The notes beneath the pieces are model-generated. The model did not search any database and was not told the origin of the DNA. It was given only the letters and a program-made list of their open reading frames with translations. From Adhaeribacter aquaticus DSM 16391 (GTDB lineage: Bacteria; Bacteroidota; Bacteroidia; Cytophagales; Hymenobacteraceae), in contig NZ_KI421517.1 of assembly GCF_000473365.1 (NCBI RefSeq), positions 4,130,001-4,194,000 of the forward strand: a stretch of DNA of 64,000 nt. The letters are read 5' to 3'. The position numbers and the translations under genes are program-made. Positions 44,451 to 54,459 of this stretch are shown piece after piece (the stretch's first letter is position 1; the number at the start of each line of letters is the position of its first letter).

Positions 44451-44525
44451 AGAGAAAAATATTTTGGCAAAAATAGAAGACAATCTCCCAGTTTCCTATA
44501 AATCTCCCCTTAGGAAATTTTAAAC

Positions 44526-45872
44526 TTAAGAACGAACCAGCCAACCCACCGTACCATCTGCTAATTTTATTAGTTGGTAACTTTCATAAAACCCTAATAC
44601 AGTTACCTCTTCATTTTTTTTAACTTTAGCAATAGGAACAGCCAGGGTTTCGGGTTTTTCCATCAATTCTGCCTCGTTTTTCAGGCTTTGTGTTTTAATA
44701 GGTTTTGCCAGGCTTTCTACTAAATTACCTTGTAAGAAACCCGGTTTGCCATTAGGTAATTGTACCCGATACCATTCCGATGTTCCACCTAAAATCTCAA
44801 TGGGTGTATCTTTGGGCAAAGTAGCAAGGGCGGTAGCTTTATTGCTTGGCCCATTCCTTAAAACTGTTTTATTCTTTGAAGTCCTACCCAGTTGACCTAT
44901 CTGAGCGTCATTCACACGCAGGGGAGCCGGTTTGGTATTTTTATCCTGAATAAACGGGTAAGGATCTACGGCACCCCGATTAAAGGAGTAAATACCAAAA
45001 TGTAAATGGGGAACAGTAAAACGGGCGTTCCCGGTATTGCCTACCAATCCTAGCGTATCACCTGCTTTTACCCGCTGGCCCGCACTTACTAACTGCTTGT
45101 CCAGGTGCGCATAATATAAACTTTGACTTAACTTTATATCTGATAACCAAACTACTTTGCCACCTAAGCCAGATTCTCCAACCCGGGAAACAATTCCATC
45201 CGTACTTGCTAAAACTGGCGTCCCTTTCGCAGCAAAAATATCTACGCCCTCGTGTTTCCGTTTCCCGCCATCGCGGTCTTGCCCCCAAAAGCTTTGTACA
45301 GCCCGGCTGTCTTTTCCTTTTACCGGAAAAGCTAAGGAGGGTTTGGCTACAATGGTAATAGTAAAACTACCACTTTTTAATAATTCCGGCTGCAACCGAA
45401 CCAAATGCGATTGGTTGCCATCCACCCGGTATTCTAATTGCAAAGAAGTGGTATCGGCAGCGGCAACATGCTTAGCCTGTCTTACCTGATTGTTGCCCAA
45501 TTCAAATAAATCCAGAAAGAGTTTTATATCTTGTTTCGCTTTGGTAGTTACCCGTACGTCAATCACTTCGCCTTGCCTGGCCATAAATACATAGCTGGCA
45601 GCCACAGGTTTCTCGGCTTTAAAATAGCCGGTTTCCTGAAAAGGCAAAGTAACCAGTAATGAATCGCGTAAAGCTTGCTGACCAGCCGCCACCCAAGCTT
45701 GCCCTAAGGCTGTTTTATGCAATTTTGCCTCCCGCAGGCCATGTTCATAGGCTTCATAAGGCGTCCGCTTCTGGAAAATGGTATTAAGGCCTTGCTTACC
45801 AACGCAACTACTTATAAAAATTAAGAGCAGGAGGTAGCTAACCTGTTTTATAAATAAATAAGAGATTTTCAT
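44526..45872 (-). CDS. Lipoprotein M23 metallopeptidase with SH3 domains
   Basis: 448 residues. The signal peptide MKISYLFIKQVSYLLLLIFISSC ends at a lipobox with Cys23. The LytM/M23 domain (about 195-325) has zinc and catalytic residues in KRKHEGVDIFAAKGTPVLAS (HxxxD) and VPHLHFGIYSF (HxH), plus YYAHLD. Two bacterial SH3 repeats follow, about 345-400 and 405-448 (for example NKTVLRNGPSNKATALATLPKDT and TLAVPIAKVKKNEEVTVLGFY), suited to holding the cell wall. It should cleave peptide cross-links in peptidoglycan from the outer-membrane side. Unlike some LytM proteins it keeps all catalytic residues. Confidence 0.92.
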   Translation of the reverse strand: MKISYLFIKQVSYLLLLIFISSCVGKQGLNTIFQKRTPYEAYEHGLREAKLHKTALGQAWVAAGQQALRDSLLVTLPFQETGYFKAEKPVAASYVFMARQGEVIDVRVTTKAKQDIKLFLDLFELGNNQVRQAKHVAAADTTSLQLEYRVDGNQSHLVRLQPELLKSGSFTITIVAKPSLAFPVKGKDSRAVQSFWGQDRDGGKRKHEGVDIFAAKGTPVLASTDGIVSRVGESGLGGKVVWLSDIKLSQSLYYAHLDKQLVSAGQRVKAGDTLGLVGNTGNARFTVPHLHFGIYSFNRGAVDPYPFIQDKNTKPAPLRVNDAQIGQLGRTSKNKTVLRNGPSNKATALATLPKDTPIEILGGTSEWYRVQLPNGKPGFLQGNLVESLAKPIKTQSLKNEAELMEKPETLAVPIAKVKKNEEVTVLGFYESYQLIKLADGTVGWLVRS

Positions 45873-46191
45873 ATTTTTAAATAATTGTTAGATTACAGTA
45901 TAGGCTTCCATGTTCTTTTGCTTTTGATACCCTTGCCCGAACCCAGATAAAATCAATTTCGTTTTATAGATTAAGCTTCTCTAAACAAAAATTTCGCCAA
46001 TACTGTTTTATATGCTTATTATCAGGGTATTTTAAATCCCCGAACCTATAGTTATAAGGACAACATATTTGCCCAAGTTTTGGTTTACGTCGCTTAATTG
46101 GTTTGACTTAAAAACAATTGTATTTTTAGTTTTTCAAGTAGAAAAGCCGTAGCTCCCGATTGCGGTATATTTTCAGATTTAATCTTTTTAC
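45873..46191. other. Divergent intergenic region
   Basis: About 320 AT-rich bases between the M23 lipoprotein and the M28 peptidase. I see no promoter matching the consensus, repeat or RNA. Confidence 0.35.
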
Positions 46192-47901
46192 ATGCATTTA
46201 TTTTTAAATTCTTCCAGATCAGTTTTAGGCTTTAAAAGTTTAAAGAAGATTACTTATAGTTTTACTATGGGTGCCCTGCTTTGGAGTACAGCAGCCCAAG
46301 CCCAATACCAGTCGTTATTAGATTCCCCCAATCTTAAAAATAGCTTAGAACAGGTTGACCCGGAAGCCATAAAGAGCAATATGGCTTTTTTATCAGATGA
46401 CTTATTTGAAGGTAGAAAAATAGGGGAGCGGGGCTTTGATTTGGCTGCTAAATATATGGCGAGTCGTTTTCAGGAAATTGGGTTAACACCAGGCGTGAAC
46501 AAAACTTCTTATTTCCAGGAAATACTTTTCCGGAAAGGCGAAGTAATGGAGCAAAATAGTTCGCTGGAAATCACGAATAAAGGACAAAATATTCCTTTAA
46601 CGTATGGCACCGATTATTTTTTAATGCCCAATTTTGGCAAAACCCAGAGTCAGGCCAATGCTCAGGTTGTCTTTGTAGGCTACGGCGTTACAGCTCCAGA
46701 ACTTAAGTACGATGATTACGACGGGGTTAATGTTAAAGGCAAAATAGTTATGTATTTAACCGGTGCGCCAGCCAGCTTCCCAAACGATGAACGAGCTTAT
46801 TATGCTTCAGAAATGGCCAAGCACCAGGCCGCTGTTGCAAAAGGTGCGGTTGGGGTGCTTACTATAGTAGCCGCCAATGCCAATAATACACTTTGGGATG
46901 CTTATTTGCACCGCTACCGCTCAGGTTCCTATAAGTGGATGGGACCAGACGGAACTCCCGGAAATTATTTTCCGGCATTACAAACTTATGGCTATATTTT
47001 TCAGCCAAGTGCTGAAAAATTATTTGAAGGCAGCAAAATCACCATGGCTCAGGCCTTATCTAATTTAAAAGCCGGCAAAACAGCTTCTAAAACACTTACA
47101 GCCAAAGCTCAGATAAATGTATCCAGTAAACATTCCAGTATTGCCAGCCAAAATATTGTAGGCATCGTGCCCGGTAGCGATCCTGAACTTAAAAATGAGT
47201 ATGTAGTTTATGCCTCCCACCTGGATCATTTAGGTATTACCACGCCTGTAAATGGCGATTCTATCAATAATGGTGCGCACGACAATGCTTCAGGTTCGGC
47301 TATACTGCTGGAAATGGCCAAGACCTATAAACGACTAGACCAGGCACCCAAGCGCTCTATAATTTTTCTTTCTTGTACCGGCGAAGAACTAGGTTTACTG
47401 GGCTCTGATTACTTTGCTTCTAATCCGGTAGTACCTGGCAATAGTATAGTAGCAAACCTGGCTTTAGATATGCCATTTTTCTTATATCCGTTAAAAGATA
47501 TAATTCCCCATGGTATCCAACATTCCAGCCTCAAGAAACAAGTAGAAGCTACTACTCAGTTTTTTGGGTTACAGATTACTCCGGATCCGGCACCGGAAGA
47601 AGTCGTATTTACCCGTTCAGACCACTATAGCTTTATCAAAAAAGGTGTTCCAGCATTATTTATAAAAGGCGGCATTATTACCGATGATCCTAAAAAGGAT
47701 GGAGCCAAAATTATTGCGGATTGGCGGAAAAACATTTACCACAAGATAGATGACGAAATGGATCAGCCTTTTGATTTTACCGGGGCAGCCATGCATGCTA
47801 AAGTTAACTTTCTGATTGGTTACTTAGTGGCGCAAGATCAGGAAAGACCAACCTGGAATAAAGGCGACTTTTTCGGAAATAAATTTAATAAACAAAAATA
47901 A
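46192..47901 (+). CDS. Secreted M28 metallopeptidase with PA domain
   Basis: 569 residues. The N-terminus has a long signal (LKKITYSFTMGALLWSTAAQAQ). A PA-like insert (about 150-330; NAQVVFVGYGVTAPELKYDDYDGVNVKGKIVMY) precedes the M28 domain. Zinc ligands and catalytic residues appear in YVVYASHLDHLGITTPVNGDSINNGAHDNASGSAILLEMAKTY, FLSCTGEELGLLGSDYF and a final His in SDHYSFIKKGVPALF. It probably acts as an aminopeptidase in the periplasm or outside the cell. It ends with a perfect palindromic terminator 60 bp later. Confidence 0.93.
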   Translation: MHLFLNSSRSVLGFKSLKKITYSFTMGALLWSTAAQAQYQSLLDSPNLKNSLEQVDPEAIKSNMAFLSDDLFEGRKIGERGFDLAAKYMASRFQEIGLTPGVNKTSYFQEILFRKGEVMEQNSSLEITNKGQNIPLTYGTDYFLMPNFGKTQSQANAQVVFVGYGVTAPELKYDDYDGVNVKGKIVMYLTGAPASFPNDERAYYASEMAKHQAAVAKGAVGVLTIVAANANNTLWDAYLHRYRSGSYKWMGPDGTPGNYFPALQTYGYIFQPSAEKLFEGSKITMAQALSNLKAGKTASKTLTAKAQINVSSKHSSIASQNIVGIVPGSDPELKNEYVVYASHLDHLGITTPVNGDSINNGAHDNASGSAILLEMAKTYKRLDQAPKRSIIFLSCTGEELGLLGSDYFASNPVVPGNSIVANLALDMPFFLYPLKDIIPHGIQHSSLKKQVEATTQFFGLQITPDPAPEEVVFTRSDHYSFIKKGVPALFIKGGIITDDPKKDGAKIIADWRKNIYHKIDDEMDQPFDFTGAAMHAKVNFLIGYLVAQDQERPTWNKGDFFGNKFNKQK

Positions 47902-48400
47902 ATTTTAAGTCAAAAAGAGGTCATTGGTTTTAATTGAAAACTACTTGTTTTTAATTTTCATAAAAGGGGCAATTGCCCCTTTTTATTTTTAGAAGCATTT
48001 GCATTGAACTATTAATTTTATAGCTTTCTATATAATTTAAACAATTTTTATTTTGCATCAATAAAATATTTGTTAATATTAAATATTATTTATTGTATTA
48101 TTCTAACTATAACACAATCATTATTACCACTTATATTTTACAGCAATATTTTCAACTTGTATGATTAACCACGGTTAAACCCTTATTAAGCCGTTTTAAA
48201 GAGATAGTATTAAATATAATGGTATTTTTAAATTGATTTTATTAGCATTTATCAAAATTTTAAAATTAAATTTTCTAATAATCATCACAAATGCAATTTA
48301 CTTGATTAACTTTATCAAAATTTAAATATTCTTATTTATCACATTTAATTACAGGTTATACCTAAAGGATAATTCCTTTAAGAATCTGATTCGCTAAAGA
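47902..48400. other. AT-rich intergenic region before the histidine kinase
   Basis: Beyond the terminator at 47962-47983, about 400 bases are extremely AT-rich (runs such as AATATTAAATATTATTTATT). No coding frame, promoter consensus or repeat stands out. Confidence 0.4.
47962..47983 (+). terminator. 22-bp perfect palindromic terminator
   Basis: AAAAGGGGCAA/TTGCCCCTTTT is a complete palindrome, followed by TATTTTT. It ends the M28 gene. Confidence 0.85.
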
Positions 48401-50950
48401 ATGGAGAGTGGGTTAATTATAAATGCTTGGGAGAAGCTGGAACAAGTATCCCCTGATTTATTTTGTTCCTTTGATCGGGAGGGCAATTTTATTTATGTCA
48501 GCAATACCAGCCAACAAATAATGGGTTATTTGCCAATCGAGTTAGTCGGTAAGCATTATTCGGAGTTTCTACATCCGGAATACTCTGAAATTTCTTATAA
48601 TGCTGGGCAGGAAATCTTGCATAAAACCAAAGCTAATAATTTCGAAAACTGCTTTATTAATAAAAATGGTCAATTAGTTTACTTTCTGTGGTCTTCTGTT
48701 TGGTGCGAACAAAATCAAGCCTTTTTCTCAGTTGGCCGTGACATATCGGAGCTAAGAAGAAACCAGGAACAGTTAAAGGAAAGTGAAGAGCGCTATAAGG
48801 TTCTTTTTAAAAATAATCCGGATGTAATTTTTATAGAAAATCCGGCAGGCCTGGTAACGGAGGTAAATAATAGTTTTTATCAAACATTAGGATTTAATCC
48901 TGGCGAAATCATTAATCTCCCTGCATCTGCATTTTTGCCTTCCGATATGGTTTCTCTTTCGGAATTAGCGCTACGGGAGGCGCTCAAGGGTAACCCGGTC
49001 CGGATAGAAATGACCCTTTTTTCTAATAGTAGGGAGGCCAGGACTTTTGATGTTTCTAAATACCCGATTACTATAAATAACAAGGTAATTGGCGTACAAA
49101 CAATTGCCAAAGATATAACGCACCTGGTGCAATCTTTTACAACTATCAAAAGCCAGGCTAATAAACTTAACACAATTTTTGAAAGCATTACGGATGCTTT
49201 TTATACTATTGACAGCACCGGGCGTTTAACTTACCTGAATAAAGAGGCCGAAAAACTTTTACATATAAATCGGGAAAAACATTTGGGGAAACACATTCTG
49301 AATATTTTTCCGGATGAAGCAGGAGGAGAATTTCACTTGCAGTACTTAAAAGCTTTCCGGTCCGGCCAATCAGTTCAATTCACCTCCTTCCTTCGTAAAT
49401 TAAATTTATGGCTGCAGGTAAAAGTTTTTCCTTCTAAAGATGGCCTTTCGGTATATTTTGAAGATGTAACCGAGCAGGTAAAAATTAAAGAAGAACTGGA
49501 AAAGCTCTCCTTAGTAGCCAGTAAAACCACCAATGGCGTTGTCATTACCAATAAAGAAGATAGAGTAGAGTGGGTAAACGAAAGTTTTACCAAACTTACG
49601 GGCTATACATTAGATGAAATCAGAGGTAAAAAACCAGCTGATTTTCTCAGGGGTAGCAATACCAATCTAGACACAAAAACCCTAAATGAATTATTTGAAT
49701 ACTTGCTGATGGGCCAACCCGTAAGCTTTGAAATTCAAAATTTTAAGAAGAACGGCGAGGTCATTTGGTTTTCGGTTCAGGTAAGTCCAATCATTGACCA
49801 TACCGGTGATATTACCAGGTTTGTGGCTATTCACACAGATATTTCGGAAAGGAAAAAAGAACAAGAGGAACTGGAAAAGTTATCTCTTGTGGCTAACAAA
49901 ACCACCCATGGGGTAATCATAACCGATGCAACCGGTAAAATAGAATGGATAAACGAAGGGTATACCAAAATGACCGGTTATTCTCTGCTGGAAACCAGTG
50001 GCGCTTACCTATTTGATTTGTTAGACAGCCCGGAAACTACCAGTGAGGACTTAATAAAGTTAAAGGAGAATCTGGAAAAAAAGAATTCCTTTAACGCCAC
50101 TTTGAAAACCTTAACTAAAAAAGGTGAAGGGCTATGGCTCTCAATGGACTTTAGCCCGGTATGGGATCAAACCGGTAACCTTCAAAAATATATTGCCTTA
50201 CAAAAAAATATTACCTACCGAAAAGAAGCAGAAACAAACCTTTTAAAATTAAGCCAGGACCTTTATAAGCAAAACAGGGACCTGGAGCAATTTACCTATA
50301 TAGTATCGCATAATTTACGCTTGCCAGTAGCAAATGCTCTGGGTATAGTGGAAATATTGACTTCCTTAAATAAGGATTCAACCCAATACGATATGTTTTT
50401 ATCAAATTTAAAACAAAGTGTAATGAACCTGGACCTTGTTTTAAAAGATATGAATACTATTTTAAAACTAAGGGATAATAAAAATAGCCTGGCAAACGAA
50501 GAAGTGCCACTCAAATCAGTACTATCACAGGCACAAAATTCTTTAAGCGAATTACTTTACAGCTGTGGCGGCTCAATAATTACTAATTTTACCGAAGACC
50601 TTCTGCTTAAGGTAAATAAGGCTTTTTTATATAGCGTCTTCTTTAACCTATTATCCAATGCTATTAAATATAGATCAGATTATCGGGCCTTAACCATTAA
50701 AATAAATTGCCATAGCCATACAGATAAAGGTGTTTTACTATCTTTTTCAGATAATGGCTCCGGATTTGAATTAGAAAAAGCCAAACCAAATCTTTTTAAA
50801 TTGTATAAAAGATTTCATTCCGAAAAAAAGGGTAGGGGAATAGGTTTGTTTTTAACTAAAGCGCACATAGAGGCCATGGGAGGCCATATAGAAGTAACAA
50901 GTAAAGTAAACTTCGGAACCAGCTTCTTAATTTTTTTACCTAAAGTCTGA
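48401..50950 (+). CDS. Cytoplasmic multi-PAS sensor histidine kinase
   Basis: 849 residues, no membrane segment. Five PAS units: about 10-120, 128-245, 255-360, 370-490 and 495-612. The last two begin with near-identical linkers, EELEKLSLVASKTTNGVVITN and EELEKLSLVANKTTHGVIITD. The kinase core has the H box YIVSHNLRLPVANALG (phospho-acceptor His637), N box SVFFNLLSNAIKYRS, G1 LSFSDNGSGFELEKAKP and G2 GRGIGLFLTKAHIEAMGGHI. No receiver domain is fused and no response regulator is adjacent. A GAF gene follows 12 bp later. The signal is unknown; stacked PAS domains suggest several inputs or long dimer coils. Confidence 0.95.
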   Translation: MESGLIINAWEKLEQVSPDLFCSFDREGNFIYVSNTSQQIMGYLPIELVGKHYSEFLHPEYSEISYNAGQEILHKTKANNFENCFINKNGQLVYFLWSSVWCEQNQAFFSVGRDISELRRNQEQLKESEERYKVLFKNNPDVIFIENPAGLVTEVNNSFYQTLGFNPGEIINLPASAFLPSDMVSLSELALREALKGNPVRIEMTLFSNSREARTFDVSKYPITINNKVIGVQTIAKDITHLVQSFTTIKSQANKLNTIFESITDAFYTIDSTGRLTYLNKEAEKLLHINREKHLGKHILNIFPDEAGGEFHLQYLKAFRSGQSVQFTSFLRKLNLWLQVKVFPSKDGLSVYFEDVTEQVKIKEELEKLSLVASKTTNGVVITNKEDRVEWVNESFTKLTGYTLDEIRGKKPADFLRGSNTNLDTKTLNELFEYLLMGQPVSFEIQNFKKNGEVIWFSVQVSPIIDHTGDITRFVAIHTDISERKKEQEELEKLSLVANKTTHGVIITDATGKIEWINEGYTKMTGYSLLETSGAYLFDLLDSPETTSEDLIKLKENLEKKNSFNATLKTLTKKGEGLWLSMDFSPVWDQTGNLQKYIALQKNITYRKEAETNLLKLSQDLYKQNRDLEQFTYIVSHNLRLPVANALGIVEILTSLNKDSTQYDMFLSNLKQSVMNLDLVLKDMNTILKLRDNKNSLANEEVPLKSVLSQAQNSLSELLYSCGGSIITNFTEDLLLKVNKAFLYSVFFNLLSNAIKYRSDYRALTIKINCHSHTDKGVLLSFSDNGSGFELEKAKPNLFKLYKRFHSEKKGRGIGLFLTKAHIEAMGGHIEVTSKVNFGTSFLIFLPKV

Positions 50951-50962
50951 ACCATAAACCTA

Positions 50963-51469
50963 ATGAATGGAGAAAATTTTACTACCAGTGAGAATACTAG
51001 ATTAGCCAAACTTTTAAATTATAACATTGAAAACACTTATGAAAAATCTGGCACCTTCCAACATGTTGCCAGTTTAGCTGCTCATATATACAATGTGCCA
51101 ATGGCTTTAGTAAATTTTGTGTTACATGAAACAGTTTTAACGGAGTCAGGCATAGGTATAGATGCTGGAACGCATACAGATAGAGAATTTAGCTTGTGTT
51201 CCAAAGCTATTCTTAAAGAAGAGGTTACCGTTTTTAAGGATATAAAACAAGAGCCGTGTTTGAAAGATAATCCAATAGTTAATGGTGTATATAAACTCCA
51301 ATTTTATGCCGCAGCACCTATAAAAACACCAGACGGACATAGAATTGGAGTAGTAGCCATAGCAGATAAAAAGCCAAGGGAGTTTTCTGTAGCGGACGAG
51401 CAATTACTTAAAGGTTTGGCAGAAGTAGTGATACAGGAATTAGAAGAAAAGCTAATTTTAAATAGTTAA
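50963..51469 (+). CDS. Small GAF-domain protein after the histidine kinase
   Basis: 168 residues, essentially one GAF domain: FQHVASLAAHIYNVPMALVNFVLHETVLTESGIGID, DREFSLCSKAILKEEVTVFKDIKQEPCLKDNPIV, LQFYAAAPIKTPDGHRIGVVAIADKKPREFSVADEQLLKGLAEVVIQELEE. This is the standard pattern of cytoplasmic GAF sensors. A Cys (about 77) lies where some GAF proteins bind chromophores, but no bilin-binding context is seen. It starts 12 bp after the kinase stop, so both are probably co-transcribed and co-operate. It may supply a further signal input for the kinase. Confidence 0.87.
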   Translation: MNGENFTTSENTRLAKLLNYNIENTYEKSGTFQHVASLAAHIYNVPMALVNFVLHETVLTESGIGIDAGTHTDREFSLCSKAILKEEVTVFKDIKQEPCLKDNPIVNGVYKLQFYAAAPIKTPDGHRIGVVAIADKKPREFSVADEQLLKGLAEVVIQELEEKLILNS

Positions 51470-52106
51470 GAACTAAGTAATTTTAATTTATATTAATACT
51501 GAATAGATAATTTTTAAAATTTCTAAGGCTAATTATTTTTATTAATTATAGGTAAAGTATCTTCTATTTAACATAAGCACCAGCCTATTTAACATAAAGT
51601 AAGTTATAGGAGAAAAAAATATCCTTAAAAAAGGAGTAAAGGAGGTAAAAACGAGGTTAAATTAAATTCGATTTTTAATAAATTGTATATTAATTACAGG
51701 TATTTTAAAGCAGCTTAAAAAAGTAGATCAATTAAAAATTTAAAATCAATTTCAATATTATTAGACAATCGAAAATCAGCAGACAATCGAAATAAGAAAT
51801 CAGATTATTTTGATTAAATAAAAGGTTGTAAAAAGTATGTGAGTTTAAAATATCAAATCGATTTAGGAACTCTTATTAAATACCACCAAAATCTATCAAG
51901 TGCTCTTTTTAAAAATACTTGCCGATTTTAAAAGTAAACACACCTTTGGCAACGGTTTCTTTTGGTTTCTTTTTGTTCAACTACTTTATATAGCCTATTT
52001 TTACCCCCCTCTGCAATACAATATTTAAGTCTTATAATATATATTATGTTAAGTAGTATTTGAAAGTCTCTTATTTTGAAAATAATTCTTTCAACATTAC
52101 TTCCTT
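51470..52106. other. AT-rich convergent intergenic region with a 12-bp direct repeat
   Basis: About 640 bp, very AT-rich, between convergent GAF and cydB genes. It contains AGACAATCGAAA twice (51763-51774, 51781-51792), spaced 18 bp start to start, close to two helical turns apart. No coding frame or classic terminator is visible. Confidence 0.4.
51763..51792. repeat. Direct repeat AGACAATCGAAA x2
   Basis: Two exact 12-bp copies 18 bp apart, in a region without genes. Could be a protein-binding site or chance in AT-rich DNA. Confidence 0.5.
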
Positions 52107-53120
52107 TTAATGCTCGTTAATCTGATGCTTCTGAAAGGAATAAATTAAATAAATAAGTGCTGGTAAAATAAAAATACTTCCGATAACTAATGCCCAACCC
52201 AAAGCATTAATGGTGCTGGCAGTTGCCTGAGAACTCCAGAGTGAAATATTGGTGCCGTTTTTAATAATTATAAAATCAGGGAAATTTGAAAAGCTGATTG
52301 CTAATAAGATCATGGAAACCTGAAAACCCGCCAAAAACCGTAAAATTTTGGATTTGCCTTTTCTGAGCAAATACCATAACAACCCTAATGATACGGTTGC
52401 AGCCATTAAAGCAATAAAGCTGACAGCATTCCCAAATAACCAGTTTAACAGTGGAATTTCTTGCTTATAAGCCGCTAAAAAGACCAGGGCTCCACAAATA
52501 ACAGCTGCGATATTAAAATGGCGGGCTTTTCTAATAAACCGTTGTTTATCGTAAACATCGGTTGCTTCACCGATAAGAAAAACAGCGGCCAGAAAACCAC
52601 ATAAGGTAACAGTAAAAAGCCCAACCGCTACTGAAAACCAGTGAAGCCAGCTCCACACATAGGCCTCCATAAACTTATCGGCTTCCGGATTTATATTACC
52701 AGATATGGCACTACCGGCAATGATTCCTAGGAACAAGGGTGTTATAATACTGGAGTATTCAAAAATGCTGTTATACAAAACCTGCATGTTATCTTTAACC
52801 GCATCGTAATGCCGGAACACAAATGCGGTACCCCGGGCAATGATGCCAACCAACATAATCATAAGCGGAATATGCAGGTAGATTGACATAACCGTATAAA
52901 TTTTTGGAAAGCCAACAAACAAAATCACGATAGCAATAATCAGCCACATATGGTTCGCTTCCCAGATGGGACCAATAGCATGATACATAGTAGTTCTGAT
53001 TCGGGAGCGGTTTTTACGGGAAGTAAATAATTCCACTATTCCGGCACCAAAATCAGCCCCTCCTAATAAAAAATACAAGAGCAGGCCCAGGCATAAATAA
53101 GTGGTAACAATAAATAACAT
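52107..53120 (-). CDS. cydB: Cytochrome bd-type quinol oxidase subunit II
   Basis: 337 residues with eight or nine membrane helices. Signature N-terminus LLYFLLGGADFGAGIVELF, then YHAIGPIWEANHMWLIIAIVILFVGFPKIY and ARGTAFVFRHYD. CydB pairs with CydA to form the bd oxidase that reduces O2 using quinol. Its start follows the cydA stop by four bases. It keeps the conserved Trp and Gly residues of helix 1-2. Length is a little short of E. coli CydB (379). Confidence 0.95.
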   Translation of the reverse strand: MLFIVTTYLCLGLLLYFLLGGADFGAGIVELFTSRKNRSRIRTTMYHAIGPIWEANHMWLIIAIVILFVGFPKIYTVMSIYLHIPLMIMLVGIIARGTAFVFRHYDAVKDNMQVLYNSIFEYSSIITPLFLGIIAGSAISGNINPEADKFMEAYVWSWLHWFSVAVGLFTVTLCGFLAAVFLIGEATDVYDKQRFIRKARHFNIAAVICGALVFLAAYKQEIPLLNWLFGNAVSFIALMAATVSLGLLWYLLRKGKSKILRFLAGFQVSMILLAISFSNFPDFIIIKNGTNISLWSSQATASTINALGWALVIGSIFILPALIYLIYSFQKHQINEH

Positions 53121-53124
53121 GCCC

Positions 53125-54459
53125 TTAAATAGTTTTATTTGTTATGTTTTCAGGTTTATCGTAAAGCTGTGGTACCATTTTTATCTGACGGTATAAAAGA
53201 TAAATAACCACCACACTTAAGGATAAGTAAATTGCTGCAAAAAATCCAAATGATATGGCAATACCAGGCATGGGTGTAACGGCATCGGCGGTGCTCATAA
53301 TACCATATATGATCCAGGGCTGCCGGCCAACTTCCGTTACCGTCCACCCAGCTTCTATGGCTATAAAACCTAAGGGAGTAGCTAATACAAATAAAGTTAA
53401 AAGCCACCTACTGAACAGCATTTCTCTTTTTTTCCATAAAACCAGGAAATATATTACAGAAATAAGCATCATAAAGGTGCCCAAACCTACCATAATTTGA
53501 AAAGCAAAATGTGTTATCAGTACTGGTGGATGGTTTTGTACCGGAATATCATTTAAACCTTTTACTTCGTCTTTAAAATTACCGTGCACTAAAAAACTTA
53601 ACAGGCCCGGAATTTTAATGGCGTAATCTACTTTTCTATTTTTTTCGTCGGGCAACCCTCCTATTACCAAAGATGCGGCCTCTTCTGTTTCAAAGTGGGC
53701 TTCCATGGCCGCCAGTTTGGCCGGTTGCCGTCGGGCTACATCTTTCGCAGAAATATCGCCACTTAATGGTTGAACCAAAGCAGCTAAGGTGCCAAAAATA
53801 GCCGCTATGGTAAAAGCTTTCTGATGAAAAACAATGTTCCTGCGTCTTAAAATCATAAGAGCGTGCACGCCTGCCACGGCAAAACCGGTAGCCGCAAATG
53901 CCGCTATTGTCATATGTAATGCCTGCGTAAACCAAGCATCATTAAACATAGCTTTTACCGGATCTATATCCAAATACTGCCCGTTCCGGAAAGTAAACCC
54001 TGACGGACTATTCATCCAGGAATTAGCTGCAACTACCAAAATACCCGAAGCCAGACCACTTATTCCTACTACTACGCCGGTAAACCAGTGAAACCACCGG
54101 TTAAAAATATCCCAACCATATAAAAAGAAGCCCAAAGCAATGGCCTCAATAAAAAATGCTGTTCCTTCCAGGGAAAATGGCATTCCAAAAATAGGTCCGG
54201 CATGTTCCATAAATCTTGGCCATAACAAACCTAATTCAAACGATAACATAGTACCGGATACGGCACCTGTGGCAAAAAAAATAGCCACTCCCTTACTCCA
54301 GGCTTTAGTTAAATTTTTATAAATTCCATTATTTGTTTTAAGCCAGGCATAGTGCGATACAGCCATAAAGAAAGGCATTACCATACCAATGCAGGCATAA
54401 ATAATATGAAAGCCTAAAGAAAGAGCCATCTGGGAACGGGCGGCAAGTAAATCGTTCAT
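53125..54459 (-). CDS. cydA: Cytochrome bd-type quinol oxidase subunit I (short Q-loop type)
   Basis: 444 residues against about 520 in E. coli, so the quinol-binding Q-loop is short, as in the cyanide-insensitive CIO type. Axial haem ligand His18 lies in LSLGFHIIYACIGM; the GRQPWIIYGIMSTADAV segment (about 370) includes the conserved quinol/haem area, with Met near residue 320 as second b558 ligand by family comparison. It contains nine membrane helices. A putative promoter is at 54485-54516. It forms an operon with cydB, adding high-affinity aerobic respiration. Confidence 0.95.
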   Translation of the reverse strand: MNDLLAARSQMALSLGFHIIYACIGMVMPFFMAVSHYAWLKTNNGIYKNLTKAWSKGVAIFFATGAVSGTMLSFELGLLWPRFMEHAGPIFGMPFSLEGTAFFIEAIALGFFLYGWDIFNRWFHWFTGVVVGISGLASGILVVAANSWMNSPSGFTFRNGQYLDIDPVKAMFNDAWFTQALHMTIAAFAATGFAVAGVHALMILRRRNIVFHQKAFTIAAIFGTLAALVQPLSGDISAKDVARRQPAKLAAMEAHFETEEAASLVIGGLPDEKNRKVDYAIKIPGLLSFLVHGNFKDEVKGLNDIPVQNHPPVLITHFAFQIMVGLGTFMMLISVIYFLVLWKKREMLFSRWLLTLFVLATPLGFIAIEAGWTVTEVGRQPWIIYGIMSTADAVTPMPGIAISFGFFAAIYLSLSVVVIYLLYRQIKMVPQLYDKPENITNKTI

